NCBI RefSeq assembly: GCF_001598415.1
Contig: NZ_BCYX01000002.1
Location: 62,001-126,000, forward strand
Direction of reading: 5' to 3'
Length of the DNA: 64,000 bases
Origin: Sphingomonas mali NBRC 15500
Lineage (GTDB): Bacteria; Pseudomonadota; Alphaproteobacteria; Sphingomonadales; Sphingomonadaceae
Numbering within the stretch: the stretch's first letter is position 1; every line of letters starts with the position of its first letter. A program made the position numbers and the translations under genes. The notes under the pieces were generated by a model. That model saw only the letters and a program-made list of their open reading frames with translations, was not told where the DNA came from and did not search any database. Below, in pieces: positions 25,465-34,051 of this stretch.

Positions 25465-26715
25465 ATGTCAGCTGCCAAGCATAGCGAACGCTTCGATCGG
25501 GGCGACTGGTCGATCCTTGTACGAGCGGTTCTCGGTGTGGCGACCTCAACGATCCCCGTCGCGATCATTCCGCTGGGAGGATTCCTGAAGCCTCTCCAAT
25601 CGGCTTTCGGCTGGGGGCGTGGCGACGTATCGTTGGCAATTACCGCGATTGCTCTGTCCATGGCGCTGGCGATGCCGCTGGCGGGACGGCTCATCGACAG
25701 GTTCGGCATCGTGCGGCCGGGCTTTGTGTCCGCCTGCTGCTTTGCTGCCGGGCTGCTGGCCATGCCCTGGTCGATCATCCATGGCGGCCTGCCAGGCCTG
25801 TACTTGTGCGCGGTCTGGATCGGGGCGGCGGGATCGGCGTCCAGTTCGGTTGCCTATGTAAAAATGCTTTCGGCCCGCTTCGACCGATCGCGGGGCCTCG
25901 CGCTCGGCATTGCCATGTGCGGCGTGTCACTGGGAGCCGCGATCGCCCCTGGAATTGCCGTGTTCCTGATCAACCACTACGGCTGGGCCGCCGGTTTTTA
26001 TGGACTGGCCGCGCTGCCGATTTTCGTCGCCGCACCGGTTATTCTGTCATTCGCCGGGAGCGGAAGCGCGGCGAGCCCTGCCGGCCAATTGCTCGCGCAA
26101 TCCGACCTGTCCGGGATGACCTGGCGGGAGGCGTCACGCACGCGCGGCTACTGGAGCATGTTCGTATTGTTCCTCGCCGCGGCACTCGCGTTGCACGGGC
26201 TGGAAATCCACTTGCAGCCGCTGCTGTCGGATCGGGGCCTATCGCCGCAGGCAAGCGTCGCGGCATTCAGCGCACTTTTCGTTGTCTCGCTGGCCGCGAG
26301 GATCTGCTGCGGCTTCCTGTTCGACCGGATTTTCGCGCCGTATGTCGGGGCATTATGCTTCTTCGCCTCGGCCATTGGCGCGGTGATGCTAGCCTTGCCG
26401 ATGGCGTCGGCCTTCCCGGCGATCGCCGGAATCGTGCTCATCGGCGTCGGCACAGGCAGCGAAAGTGATCTGCTCGCCCTGCTCGTCGGTCGATATTATG
26501 GTCCACGGGCGTTCGGCCAGATCTATGGTTCGATCTTTGCCGCATTCATGATCGGAAGCGCAGTCGGACCCTATTTGGTCGGCGCCCTGTTCGATCGTTT
26601 CGGCAGTTATGGTTTCGCCTTGGGAGGGACAGCCGCGGCGCTGGTGCTCGCCACCGCTTTGTTGACGGCGCTGCCCCGGTTCCCCCGAGCGCCGACGCCC
26701 TCATCGTCGCTCTAG
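25465..26715 (+). CDS. MFS transporter
   Basis: A 416-residue, about 12-helix transporter resembling the monocarboxylate/oxalate-formate type of the MFS. Features are a long first helix PVAIIPLGGFLKPLQSAFGW, motif A as AGRLIDRFGIVRPG, and the second-half counterpart ARICCGFLFDRIFAPYVG, ending with VGALFDRFGSYGFALGG. These transporters often import aromatic or organic acids. The start at 25465 was chosen because it follows the operator at 25422-25436 and gives a usual N-terminus. Probably the uptake gene of the GntR-controlled regulon. Confidence 0.92.
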   Translation: MSAAKHSERFDRGDWSILVRAVLGVATSTIPVAIIPLGGFLKPLQSAFGWGRGDVSLAITAIALSMALAMPLAGRLIDRFGIVRPGFVSACCFAAGLLAMPWSIIHGGLPGLYLCAVWIGAAGSASSSVAYVKMLSARFDRSRGLALGIAMCGVSLGAAIAPGIAVFLINHYGWAAGFYGLAALPIFVAAPVILSFAGSGSAASPAGQLLAQSDLSGMTWREASRTRGYWSMFVLFLAAALALHGLEIHLQPLLSDRGLSPQASVAAFSALFVVSLAARICCGFLFDRIFAPYVGALCFFASAIGAVMLALPMASAFPAIAGIVLIGVGTGSESDLLALLVGRYYGPRAFGQIYGSIFAAFMIGSAVGPYLVGALFDRFGSYGFALGGTAAALVLATALLTALPRFPRAPTPSSSL

Positions 26716-26726
26716 GAGCAGAATTC

Positions 26727-26888
26727 ATGCATATCGGAGATGATATGACCTCGACACTAGAAGGCAAGGTAGCACTCGTTATCGGGGCAGGCGCAATCAA
26801 GCCGGGCGAGGTCAGCAACGGCTATGTTCAGGCAAACGCCTCTTCGGGTACCTCAACGTTGGCGCGGCACGGCCGCCGGGGGTCGTGA
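26727..26888 (+). pseudogene. N-terminal remnant of a short-chain dehydrogenase
   Basis: The frame from ATG 26727 (behind AGGAG) reads a typical SDR start, STLEGKVALVIGAGAIKPGE, then loses all similarity after SNG and stops at 26888 after 53 residues. The glycine-rich loop is there but nothing else, so it is a truncated gene. An intact SDR gene starts exactly at its stop, so translation may still be coupled. Confidence 0.6.
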
Positions 26889-27625
26889 TGCTTTCACAGA
26901 AGACGGCTTTCATTACGGGCGCGTCCCGTGGATTAGGACGCGCCGCCGCCCTCAGCCTGGCGCGAGCCGGAGCGCGGATCATCGCCCATTTCGGCTCCAA
27001 TGAAGACGCCGCCAATAGCCTCTCGGATGAAATCCGCGCCATCGGCGGCGACGTCGAACTCATCCGTGGGGACCTCGTGGGCCCGGAGTCCGTGAACGGC
27101 GTGATCGCAGCGCTGGGGGCACGCGCCGCCGAGATCGACATCGTCGTCGCGAGCGCCGGCGCAGCGCGGCTCAAGCCATTCGGCGAGCTTACCCTCGAGG
27201 ACTTCGACATGATGTTCGCGCTCAACGTGCGGACACCATATTTCCTTGTGCAGCAGCTCGCGCCTCACCTAAAGCAAGGCTCATCGGTGATCTTGCTATC
27301 CTCTGTGGTGGCTCGAGCAGCATCGGTCGCGACCTCGGCGTACGCGGCCACGAAAGGCGCTGTCGATGTGTTGGCGCGCAACTTCGCCCTCGAACTCGGC
27401 CCAAGGGGAATCCGCGTCAACGCCATCGCGCCCGGAGCGATCGAGACGGACATGGCGACCTTCCTCAAAACTGAGGCTGGACGCGAACGCATGCTTGCCC
27501 AGCAGGCGCTCAAGCGCTTGGGTCAACCCGAGGATGTCGCGGATGTGATCCTTTTCCTTGCTACCGATCAGTCGCGCTGGATCACTGGTCAGACGATCGA
27601 GGTGAGCGGAGGCGCTCGACTTTGA
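26888..27625 (+). CDS. Short-chain dehydrogenase/reductase (SDR)
   Basis: A 245-residue classical SDR. The cofactor loop is TAFITGASRGLGRAAALSLA, followed by ASAGAARLKPFGELT, NVRTPYFLV, the catalytic Ser in VILLSSVVARAASVATSAYAATKGA (Ser, Tyr, Lys triad), and the end GQTIEVSGGARL. It is an NAD(P)-dependent oxidoreductase of an alcohol or ketone, substrate unknown. ATG 26888 shares a base with the stop of the SDR remnant; a GTG one codon earlier exists. It is probably co-transcribed with the MFS transporter gene upstream and so under the GntR operator. Confidence 0.92.
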   Translation: MLSQKTAFITGASRGLGRAAALSLARAGARIIAHFGSNEDAANSLSDEIRAIGGDVELIRGDLVGPESVNGVIAALGARAAEIDIVVASAGAARLKPFGELTLEDFDMMFALNVRTPYFLVQQLAPHLKQGSSVILLSSVVARAASVATSAYAATKGAVDVLARNFALELGPRGIRVNAIAPGAIETDMATFLKTEAGRERMLAQQALKRLGQPEDVADVILFLATDQSRWITGQTIEVSGGARL

Positions 27626-27940
27626 ACCGGCAACCGGACAGCGCATTTCAGCGCACCGTCCGCGCATAGAGGCCTTTCGGTCGGGACCGAGAACGTTGAT
27701 CCGGCGGCGGCGCGATGGGCGGTTTCTTGCCTTGGCGGATCATGATCGTAATAGCCGCGCCCCGGCTCGGGAGCGCGGCATAGCTGTCCAGACGCGCCCA
27801 AGCCGCCCGCGCAACCGGCCCATGCTTGCCCGCCGGCTGGCATTCGTCGATATGCCGGCAAACGTCTTGTTCGCGCGACGTCCCGCTCAAGCTGGGCTGG
27901 AAGGCTCGGCCGAGGGCCCACGGTCGGATCGGCGCATTCG
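27626..27940. other. Intergenic region without recognised gene
   Basis: About 315 bases between the SDR gene and the hairpin that follows the Rieske gene. Short open frames exist on both strands, but none shows a family motif, a fitting ribosome site or a good codon pattern. It may be debris of a lost gene. Confidence 0.4.
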
Positions 27941-27988
27941 CCCGAAAGCGAAGGCGTGCACGCGAGCGCAGACGCCTTCGCTTTCGGG
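27941..27988. terminator. Strong hairpin, probable terminator of the Rieske oxygenase gene
   Basis: A perfect 17-bp inverted repeat (27941-27957 and 27972-27988; arms CCCGAAAGCGAAGGCGT and its complement) with a 14-base loop, ending 10 bases beyond the stop of the minus-strand oxygenase. No T tract, so termination could be bidirectional or factor-aided; the + strand SDR operon also runs into it. Confidence 0.65.
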
Positions 27989-27997
27989 TACATCCAA

Positions 27998-29167
27998 TTA
28001 TCGGATGTGGTCGGGGGTCTGTATCCCCCGATTGTGTTCATGGCAGAGCTCTCGCCACTTCATGATGGGCAGATCCGCCTCGATGAGGCCCTCCGTGAGC
28101 CAGGCGCGATCGTCCTTGTAGAACGTCTGGAGCCCAACCCGCGCCTCGATGTCCTGGTTGTTGAAACCTTCCAGCGACAACGGCTTCCAACGGTTCCAGA
28201 ATTCCTGCCGGTGCGCTAGCGCCTCAGCCTCCGAGTTTACCCGCTTGCCGATGAGGATCAGGTAGTAGTGGCTGTCCTCGGTCACCGGCGTGTACCATTC
28301 GAACTGATAGTGGCCCGCGTCCGGGAAATTATCGACCCGCGCCGAACAGGGAAGCCAGGTCGATGCGCCCGACGAGCGCGACTCGGGCCCGGGCGGCCGC
28401 GAACTGCGCGTCCCCTTTACAACCACATTGCCGTCGACCGTTGCGTCGTACACGACACTATGTTGCTCAAAGTCGTCATACACCCCCTTGGGTTCGCCTG
28501 CCTCTTCATAGACGGTGATGTGCGCGGAACTTGCAATGTGCCCGATGGGAAGACCGCGCTGCGTGTTGCCCAAGAGCGGCGACGTTCGATGGATATAGAC
28601 ATGGAGAGCGTCGAAGCCGTTTTCCGCCGCCAGCCGCCAGTTTGACTGGACCAGATAGGCGTGACCCTCCACCGCCATGTCGTCGTCGAGGAAATAGGGC
28701 GGAACGTCCTCGCGCAACGGCTGCGGCGTCACACCCTCGTCCCCCAAATACACGAAGAGGACCCCCTTCGCCTCCTCGACCGGATAAGTCTGCACCTTGC
28801 GATTGCCGATCACCCGGCTATCCGGAGCGGCCAAGATATCACTCAGAACACCATCGAACCATCGATAGGTAAAACCGTGATACCAGCAGGTTATGGTGTC
28901 GGGGGTATAGCATTCTGGCTTCTGCGAAAAGGGTATTCCCCGATGAATACAACGATCCCGGATAGCATAAACCTTGCCATTGATCCGCTTTAAGAGGATA
29001 TTCTCTCCCGCCAAGGTGACCTTTTCGATCTGTCCCTCGCCTACGTCTCCGGATAACCTGACAGCATACCAGTGATTGCGGAAGCCTAACTTTGCCTCTA
29101 GGTATCCTCTCCAACGAGGCACTTTCTTGAGAAGGCTCTCATCGACGAACGTGGCTTCGTCCCTCAT
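27998..29167 (-). CDS. Rieske non-heme iron oxygenase, CarAa-like terminal oxygenase
   Basis: A 389-residue homotrimer-type terminal oxygenase, near the length of carbazole 1,9a-dioxygenase CarAa. The Rieske cluster ligands are Cys73, His75, Cys94 and His97 (CIHRG and CWYHGFTY), and the mononuclear iron motif is NWRLAAENGFDALHVYIH with His189 and His193. It would hydroxylate or demethylate an aromatic compound with electrons from a Rieske ferredoxin; a CarAc-like ferredoxin is encoded at 51385. No reductase is in the window. Start at 29167 has AAGGG seven bases before it; a longer frame would run through the operator. Divergent from a GntR regulator. Confidence 0.92.
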   Translation of the reverse strand: MRDEATFVDESLLKKVPRWRGYLEAKLGFRNHWYAVRLSGDVGEGQIEKVTLAGENILLKRINGKVYAIRDRCIHRGIPFSQKPECYTPDTITCWYHGFTYRWFDGVLSDILAAPDSRVIGNRKVQTYPVEEAKGVLFVYLGDEGVTPQPLREDVPPYFLDDDMAVEGHAYLVQSNWRLAAENGFDALHVYIHRTSPLLGNTQRGLPIGHIASSAHITVYEEAGEPKGVYDDFEQHSVVYDATVDGNVVVKGTRSSRPPGPESRSSGASTWLPCSARVDNFPDAGHYQFEWYTPVTEDSHYYLILIGKRVNSEAEALAHRQEFWNRWKPLSLEGFNNQDIEARVGLQTFYKDDRAWLTEGLIEADLPIMKWRELCHEHNRGIQTPDHIR

Positions 29168-29195
29168 ATCATAACCCTTTTTGTATTCTGCACTC

Positions 29196-29210
29196 TGTGT
29201 TCCGTATACA
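29196..29210. promoter_or_regulatory. GntR-type operator, site b
   Basis: TGTGTTCCGTATACA in the divergent promoter of the Rieske oxygenase and the GntR gene, fitting TGTRT-N5-ATACA; a second imperfect copy is TGTATTCTGCACTCT at 29182-29196. Confidence 0.55.
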
Positions 29211-29250
29211 CTAATTGGAAAGCTTGTCAAAGCGCTGTGGCGAGGTCAGC

Positions 29251-30048
29251 GTGCAGTTGGAGGGCGGCGAGTTGAAGGATGCATCTAGGAAAGCAGTGTT
29301 GGGCCGGAGCTTGCGTGAGCAGGTCTATGACCTGATCCGAGGCGACCTCTCCCACGGCCGACTCGCTGCGGGCGAGCGCTTCGTCGAGGTCGAGCTCGCG
29401 GCGCGCTATGGCGTTTCCCGCACGCCGGTTCGGGAGGCGCTGTTTCAGCTGGTTAACGATGGGCTCATTGTGAGCGAAGAGCGTGGGTACCTGGTGCCTC
29501 CGGACGACTCCCGCAGTTTTGCGGATCGGCTGGAAGTGCACCTTCTGCTGGATCCAAAAGTTGCCTTCTATGCGGCGCAGTCCGGTGACAAAGACGGCGT
29601 CAAAAGGATGACCCACGCCTTTGAGGGGTTACGCAAGGCGCACAAGGCGGGTAAGTTCGAGGCATTTGTCGATGCGTCGCACGAACTCCGCGTCGCCATG
29701 CGCGCGATGTGCCGCAACGTTGCGCTCCGCCGATGCGCCATGCTGGTCGAAGACCAGTTCCTTGCCGCCCGCAACGAGATGTTCAGGGACCCTGCCAACC
29801 AGGCGATCGACGTGCACTACACCCAGCTTTTGCTGAACGCGATCCGCAAAGGGGCCGCGGTAGAAGCCGAACAGATCGTGCGGAACTTCATGATCACGGT
29901 CAGCGACAGGACGCTGGGGGAGGAAGAAAGCGAGCGGCTGCTCCAGAGGACCGGCACGCAGAGATCCTCGAATTCCTACGAGGACAAAAGCATCCCGACG
30001 ACGCCCCGCCCTCGCCCTTCGCCGGCCCGCCGAGCGCGTTCTCGCTAG
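29251..30048 (+). CDS. GntR family regulator, FadR/FCD subfamily
   Basis: A 265-residue regulator. The winged helix is SLREQVYDLIRGDLSHGRL with the recognition part ARYGVSRTPVREALFQLVNDGLI, and the all-helical FCD effector domain follows (about residues 75-220), with His and Asp residues typical of its metal/acid site. It is closely similar to the regulator at 63085-63822 over its whole length. GTG 29251 has GAGG at the right distance and gives an N-terminus like that of the paralogue; a TTG at 29215 is possible but lies close to the operator. It probably controls the Rieske gene opposite and perhaps the other TGTAT-N5-ATNCA promoters, with an aromatic acid as effector. Confidence 0.92.
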   Translation: MQLEGGELKDASRKAVLGRSLREQVYDLIRGDLSHGRLAAGERFVEVELAARYGVSRTPVREALFQLVNDGLIVSEERGYLVPPDDSRSFADRLEVHLLLDPKVAFYAAQSGDKDGVKRMTHAFEGLRKAHKAGKFEAFVDASHELRVAMRAMCRNVALRRCAMLVEDQFLAARNEMFRDPANQAIDVHYTQLLLNAIRKGAAVEAEQIVRNFMITVSDRTLGEEESERLLQRTGTQRSSNSYEDKSIPTTPRPRPSPARRARSR

Positions 30049-30150
30049 ACTAGAGTAGAGGCCCGCGACCAACCGCCGGCGCGCGATGACTCGCGCGGTC
30101 GGGAGGATACCCGATGTTGAACCGCGTCGGAAATGCGACTGCCGGAGAGG

Positions 30151-30738
30151 TCATCGGACCGACAGCACGGTGACCGCACCCCCAGGCCCGGGCTCGCAAC
30201 ATGGAGTTGGATCAGCCCGCGCGAACCATTCGGCCGCACAATGGCGAGAGCCCGACCCCGAAAAGCGTTGCTCCCCGGCCTCTGCACGCTGACGGCGTTG
30301 CGTGGGTCGGCATTTCCGAATGCGGCGAGTTTCGCGGGACCTTGCAATTGCGCCGTGATCGGAGAGGGCGCGTTCGGGCAAAGTCTGCCACGGACGTCGC
30401 AGACCTCGACGAGCACATAGGCCAAGCTCCCTTGGTGACCGGTCCGCTCGCGTTCGAAGCTTCCGACGGCGGGATGTCTTCAATCTAGCAATCATGCGGC
30501 AGCCCGACCTGCCGCCAGCCTTCGTCCACAGCGGTGGCATTCTCGAAGCCTTCGCCGCCCCTTCGGTGGAAGCGCCAACCATCATTGAACGCGCGGATCC
30601 GACGCCCTTTCTTTCGGCATCCTCCGTTTTTGCGAACCGGGCATTGACAGGTTGGCAGATCAGCGCACTGATGCCGGCGGCAGCAACTGCAAGGGCTTCG
30701 CGCCGCCCGAGCGTCCATGGCTCATCCGAATGCGACAT
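30151..30738 (-). pseudogene. Decayed GH2 beta-galactosidase gene, centre deleted
   Basis: Read on the minus strand, the 5' end encodes a Tat-like signal (GRREALAVAAAGISAL), then after a frameshift the GH2 start IRAFNDGWRFH ... GWRQVGLPHD, a stop in place of the usual Trp-Ser, and IEDIPPS. It then jumps at about 30430 to the C-terminal domain of a GH2 enzyme, AYVLVEVCDVRGRLCPNAP, GPAKLAAFGNADP, NAFRGRALAIVR, with a further frameshift before AVTVLSVR and the stop. About 600 of an expected 800 residues are missing. It shows that this locus once encoded an exported beta-galactosidase. Confidence 0.75.
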
Positions 30739-30861
30739 CATCGACCTCCGCGCGACATGGGGCCGCACAGCCGGCACGGGCCAATCCGCAGGCGGCGAGG
30801 TGCGCAGCTCGGTATCGATGCGTTCGATAAACTGCGGCGTGATGGCCGGGAGCAGGCGAGT

Positions 30862-31074
30862 CTATTGACGCAACGTCGCGCTGCCAACGAATGGCCTGTC
30901 GGTGAGCCTGAGCAGGATAGGAAGCTCCCTTGCGATAATCGGACGCGTCGCCGTCCCCTTGACCAATTCGGCAACCATCACGGTGTCCACAAAGAGTTGA
31001 AAGGGTGCCGGCGTTGGCTGCACAAACGCTGCGATCACCGCGTCTAGGGATGTAGGCGGATCTTCATCGTTCAT
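30862..31074 (-). CDS. Small hypothetical protein, possibly truncated
   Basis: A 70-residue frame (MNDEDPPTSLDAVIAAFVQP...) with AGAGG-like ribosome site AGAGG six bases before ATG 31074. No family recognised and no signal peptide. After its TAG stop the same frame stays open for about 40 more codons (LLPAITPQFIERIDTELRTS), so it may be a longer gene cut by a nonsense change. It follows the minus-strand esterase gene by 76 bases. Confidence 0.35.
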   Translation of the reverse strand: MNDEDPPTSLDAVIAAFVQPTPAPFQLFVDTVMVAELVKGTATRPIIARELPILLRLTDRPFVGSATLRQ

Positions 31075-31150
31075 GTGGAACCTCTCGTATCCTCGCAACT
31101 TGGAGCGACAATCGGTGATGGCACGCCGCGCCGAACAAGGCGGCCTTTCG

Positions 31151-32209
31151 TCACTTTTTCGCGAAATCGAAGGCGTTCTTGATCGCGGTCCGGAGCACAA
31201 GGTTGAACTGCCGCGCAGTCTCGCTGGGCAGGCGGTCGAAGCCATGCGGAGCGCCGCGATAGACGTGCAGTTCCGCCGGAATGCCCACGTCGATCAGCCG
31301 GCGTGCATAATCGACGTCCTCGTCCACGAAGAGGTCGATCGATCCGACGGCAATGAACGCCGGCGGCAGACCTCGCAGATCGCCTACGCGGGCCGGAACA
31401 GACCCTGCGGGTACGCGGGCGGACCCGGCCGGCACACCCAGCAGCGACGTCCAGCCGAAACGATTGTCAGCGGGTCGCCACATGATCTGCCCCAGATGGG
31501 GCGGCATCTTCCGACTGCTTCCGGTCCGGTCGTCGAGCATCGGGTAGATCAGAACTTGGTAAACTAGAGGCACCTCGCCGCGGTCGCGCGCTGCAATCGC
31601 GAGCATCGCGGCGTGGCCGCCGCCTGCGCTGTCCCCCATGACGGCGATCCGTTCACGGTCGACCCCCAACTCCGCGGCGTGAGCATAGAGCCATTTCAGC
31701 CCGGCATAATTGTCCTCCAACGCGCCTGGAAAGCGTGTTTCGGGGGCCAGCCGGTAGTCGATGGTGACGATCACGCAATCGATTGCAGCGGCATGTTCTT
31801 GCAGGGAACGCAAACCATCCTTCGCGCTACCCATCACGAAACCGCCGCCATGGATGTGCAGGATCGCGGGCTTCAGCGCTCCCGCCGCACCGCCGTTGAT
31901 CACGAACGCCCGGACGTCGGGCGCCCCCTTGGGGCCGGGAATCATGCTCTCCACCACAGGGGGAGTAGCGGCGGGCGGCGGGGAGACGAACAGAGCGTTC
32001 GGTTTCCGCAGGTTGGGCAGACTCTTAGCGTCCCATGGTGGCATCGCGGCAATCCGGCGCAGAACGGGAAAGAGCGGTTTGTATTCCGGACTAACGAACC
32101 GCATCGGATCGGTGCCACCGACATCCAGCGCGGCGGCGGCACCGCCAGTGAAGAGATAGGCCAAGCCGATGCCAAACGAGGCCAGCTCGCGTCGAGAAAT
32201 TTGATCCAT
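31151..32209 (-). CDS. Exported alpha/beta hydrolase (HSL/acetylesterase family)
   Basis: A 352-residue esterase of the hormone-sensitive-lipase group. The N-terminus DQISRRELASFGIGLAYLF with a double Arg suggests Tat or Sec export. Catalytic marks are HIHGGGFVMGSA (oxyanion hole), VMGDSAGGGHA (nucleophile Ser), SIDLFVDEDVDYA (acid) and PHGFDRL (His). It acts on short-chain or aryl esters. It lies 83 bases behind a tannase-family gene on the same strand, with a strong hairpin between, and so belongs to the ester-cleaving set of the island. Confidence 0.92.
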   Translation of the reverse strand: MDQISRRELASFGIGLAYLFTGGAAAALDVGGTDPMRFVSPEYKPLFPVLRRIAAMPPWDAKSLPNLRKPNALFVSPPPAATPPVVESMIPGPKGAPDVRAFVINGGAAGALKPAILHIHGGGFVMGSAKDGLRSLQEHAAAIDCVIVTIDYRLAPETRFPGALEDNYAGLKWLYAHAAELGVDRERIAVMGDSAGGGHAAMLAIAARDRGEVPLVYQVLIYPMLDDRTGSSRKMPPHLGQIMWRPADNRFGWTSLLGVPAGSARVPAGSVPARVGDLRGLPPAFIAVGSIDLFVDEDVDYARRLIDVGIPAELHVYRGAPHGFDRLPSETARQFNLVLRTAIKNAFDFAKK

Positions 32210-32251
32210 AGTCCGTCTCCGATATTGCAGAATACCGCACGCCCTTTGCGC

Positions 32252-32279
32252 TGCAGTCGATCGTCAGGAATCGACTGCA
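32252..32279. terminator. Hairpin after the tannase gene
   Basis: A perfect 10-bp inverted repeat, TGCAGTCGAT (32252-32261) and ATCGACTGCA (32270-32279), loop of 8 bases, 13 bases beyond the stop of the minus-strand tannase gene. No T tract; it may end or dampen transcription into the esterase gene. Confidence 0.55.
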
Positions 32280-32292
32280 CCTGAGCTCCCGG

Positions 32293-33954
32293 CTAATTGC
32301 GGGAGGGTATGCGGCAGTTATAGTTGACCGCGCTGTCGGGCGCGGCGCCAGATTTCAAAACCGCTTGGCGCGGATACGCGCAGAGCAGGCGCTGCCGCTC
32401 CGGTTGGACGGCGGGAGCACCCCCGAGACCCAGGCCAAAGCGCGCGGTGATAGCGTCAGGCGCGCGCCCCTTCTCGACCCACTCCTGCAGGGCCGCAGCC
32501 ATGCTGTTGTCGGGCTTGTCGCCCGGCTGTGGCGCGTTGTTCTGGCCGAACGAGGCCGGTCCGTTGCCCCCGAAGCAATGCTGCACGTTGGGCACCATGA
32601 ACAACCGCTCCGAATTCTTGGCGCGCGATGAATTGCGATGGATGGCAGCGTCGAGGTCGAGCGTGGCTTGCGGCGGAATAGCCGGATCGGCCCAGCCATG
32701 CCATAGGATCAGCTTGCCGCCGCGCGCGAAGAATTTGGAAAGACGCGGTTGGACGTCGAGGTCGCCGGACAGCTCCGCCTTCAGCCGCGTCGGATCCGTG
32801 TCGAAGTTGAACGCAGCGGCGGTCGGGAATTGGTCTTGAATGAAATTCTGCGTCAGGCCGTCGGCGTGAAGTTGAGCCCCGAAGGCGCCCGAGGCATCGG
32901 TCAGCAGGTACGTCGCCCAGCCAAAGGGTCCGGATTCCGCGCCGGCTGGAAGATAGCCACCAGTGAGTTGGCGGCCTGCGCTGTCGCGCGCACCGGCTTG
33001 GATGCGGGACAGCGCCTTTGTCTGGGCGGGACTGAAACATTGGGCCGAACTGTTCGTGCCGCATTCCAGCCTCTTAACGTCGAACCCGCACTTCCGAGGA
33101 TCGGAAATAAGTCCGTCCGTCGGATGGCACTGCCGCTGAACCTCGCTCTCGAGGAGCTGCATCTGATCGACGCGGATCGCCGCACCGGCCGGAAGTTGCG
33201 CCTGAACGGCGTTGATCATCGCAATCGCGACATCGGTCCAGGACGCGGCCGGCGCCCCGGCCAGCACGCCGTCATAGTCGTCCGGAAAACGCGAAGCCTC
33301 GATCAGGCCCTGCCGGCCCCCACCGGAGCAGCCGATGAAGTAGGACTTGTCCGCGCGGCGGCCGTAAAATGCCTCGACCAGTTGCTTAGCGTGAACGGTC
33401 GCCAAGTGGACCGCGCGCCAACCATAGTCGCGAACGCGCTGCGGATGGCCCTTGGCCCAGCTTGCGTCGAGTTGTCCTGCCCCGGTGTGACCGGTATCGG
33501 TCGCCACACCAGCCTGGCCGACCTTAATTATCAAGCTCAGCGACCGATAGTCAATCATTCCCCCGAAACCACCGATGCCGACGCCGCTCAGGCGCCCGTC
33601 CCAGCCCTTGACGGGCAGCCATACCTCGAAGCCGATGTCCGACCCTGCTTCCGGATGGATTCGGCCAACGACCCGGCAGAAGGCGGGAAGCTCTGGGAGG
33701 GGCATCATCCAGCTCACCCCACGCGCACCGACGGCCGCGCCTTCAACCGGCGCCCTGTCCGGCTGCGCCGTCGCGCTGACGACGTCAACGTCATCGAGTT
33801 TCAGCCCGGCCAGCTTCTCGCAGGGACCTGCCGCGCCCGACTGCGCCAGCGGCGGCGGCGCGATCGGTCTTGGCGTCCCGCCCCACGTCGCCGCAGCGGC
33901 GGCCGCGCACAGTAGAACGGCGGATAACGAAGCAAGGTGCTCGCGGGTCTTCAA
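32293..33954 (-). CDS. Tannase/feruloyl esterase family protein
   Basis: A 553-residue exported esterase of the tannase family (PF07519), acting on aromatic acid esters such as galloyl, feruloyl or related substrates. After the signal peptide (hydrophobic LASLSAVLLCAAAAAATWG) come CEKLAGLKLDDV, the nucleophile motif YFIGCSGGGRQGLIEASRFP, the long cysteine-bearing lid region, and the C-terminal LILWHGWADPAIPP (acid) and VPNVQHCFGG (His). The start is a TTG at 33954 with GGAG 7 bases away; a longer frame upstream runs through the operator at 34013 and encodes no signal. It is divergent from the aminopeptidase-like hydrolase gene. Confidence 0.9.
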   Translation of the reverse strand: MKTREHLASLSAVLLCAAAAAATWGGTPRPIAPPPLAQSGAAGPCEKLAGLKLDDVDVVSATAQPDRAPVEGAAVGARGVSWMMPLPELPAFCRVVGRIHPEAGSDIGFEVWLPVKGWDGRLSGVGIGGFGGMIDYRSLSLIIKVGQAGVATDTGHTGAGQLDASWAKGHPQRVRDYGWRAVHLATVHAKQLVEAFYGRRADKSYFIGCSGGGRQGLIEASRFPDDYDGVLAGAPAASWTDVAIAMINAVQAQLPAGAAIRVDQMQLLESEVQRQCHPTDGLISDPRKCGFDVKRLECGTNSSAQCFSPAQTKALSRIQAGARDSAGRQLTGGYLPAGAESGPFGWATYLLTDASGAFGAQLHADGLTQNFIQDQFPTAAAFNFDTDPTRLKAELSGDLDVQPRLSKFFARGGKLILWHGWADPAIPPQATLDLDAAIHRNSSRAKNSERLFMVPNVQHCFGGNGPASFGQNNAPQPGDKPDNSMAAALQEWVEKGRAPDAITARFGLGLGGAPAVQPERQRLLCAYPRQAVLKSGAAPDSAVNYNCRIPSRN

Positions 33955-34012
33955 TGCGTCGCTCCAGCCGGTGCGCCCGAGCAGCGCATGCCCGAGTCTT
34001 GCGTGCGCATTC

Positions 34013-34027
34013 TGTATGCAGTATTCA
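34013..34027. promoter_or_regulatory. GntR-type operator, site c
   Basis: TGTATGCAGTATTCA between the divergent tannase (start 33954) and hydrolase (start 34052) genes, a good match to TGTAT-N5-ATNCA. Confidence 0.65.
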
Positions 34028-34051
34028 CGCGACGCAAGTGGAGAAATCTCG

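Noticed and set aside
27648..27890. Minus-strand frame of about 80 codons after the SDR gene
   Set aside because: No domain, no ribosome site, and composition that fits random high-GC open frames.
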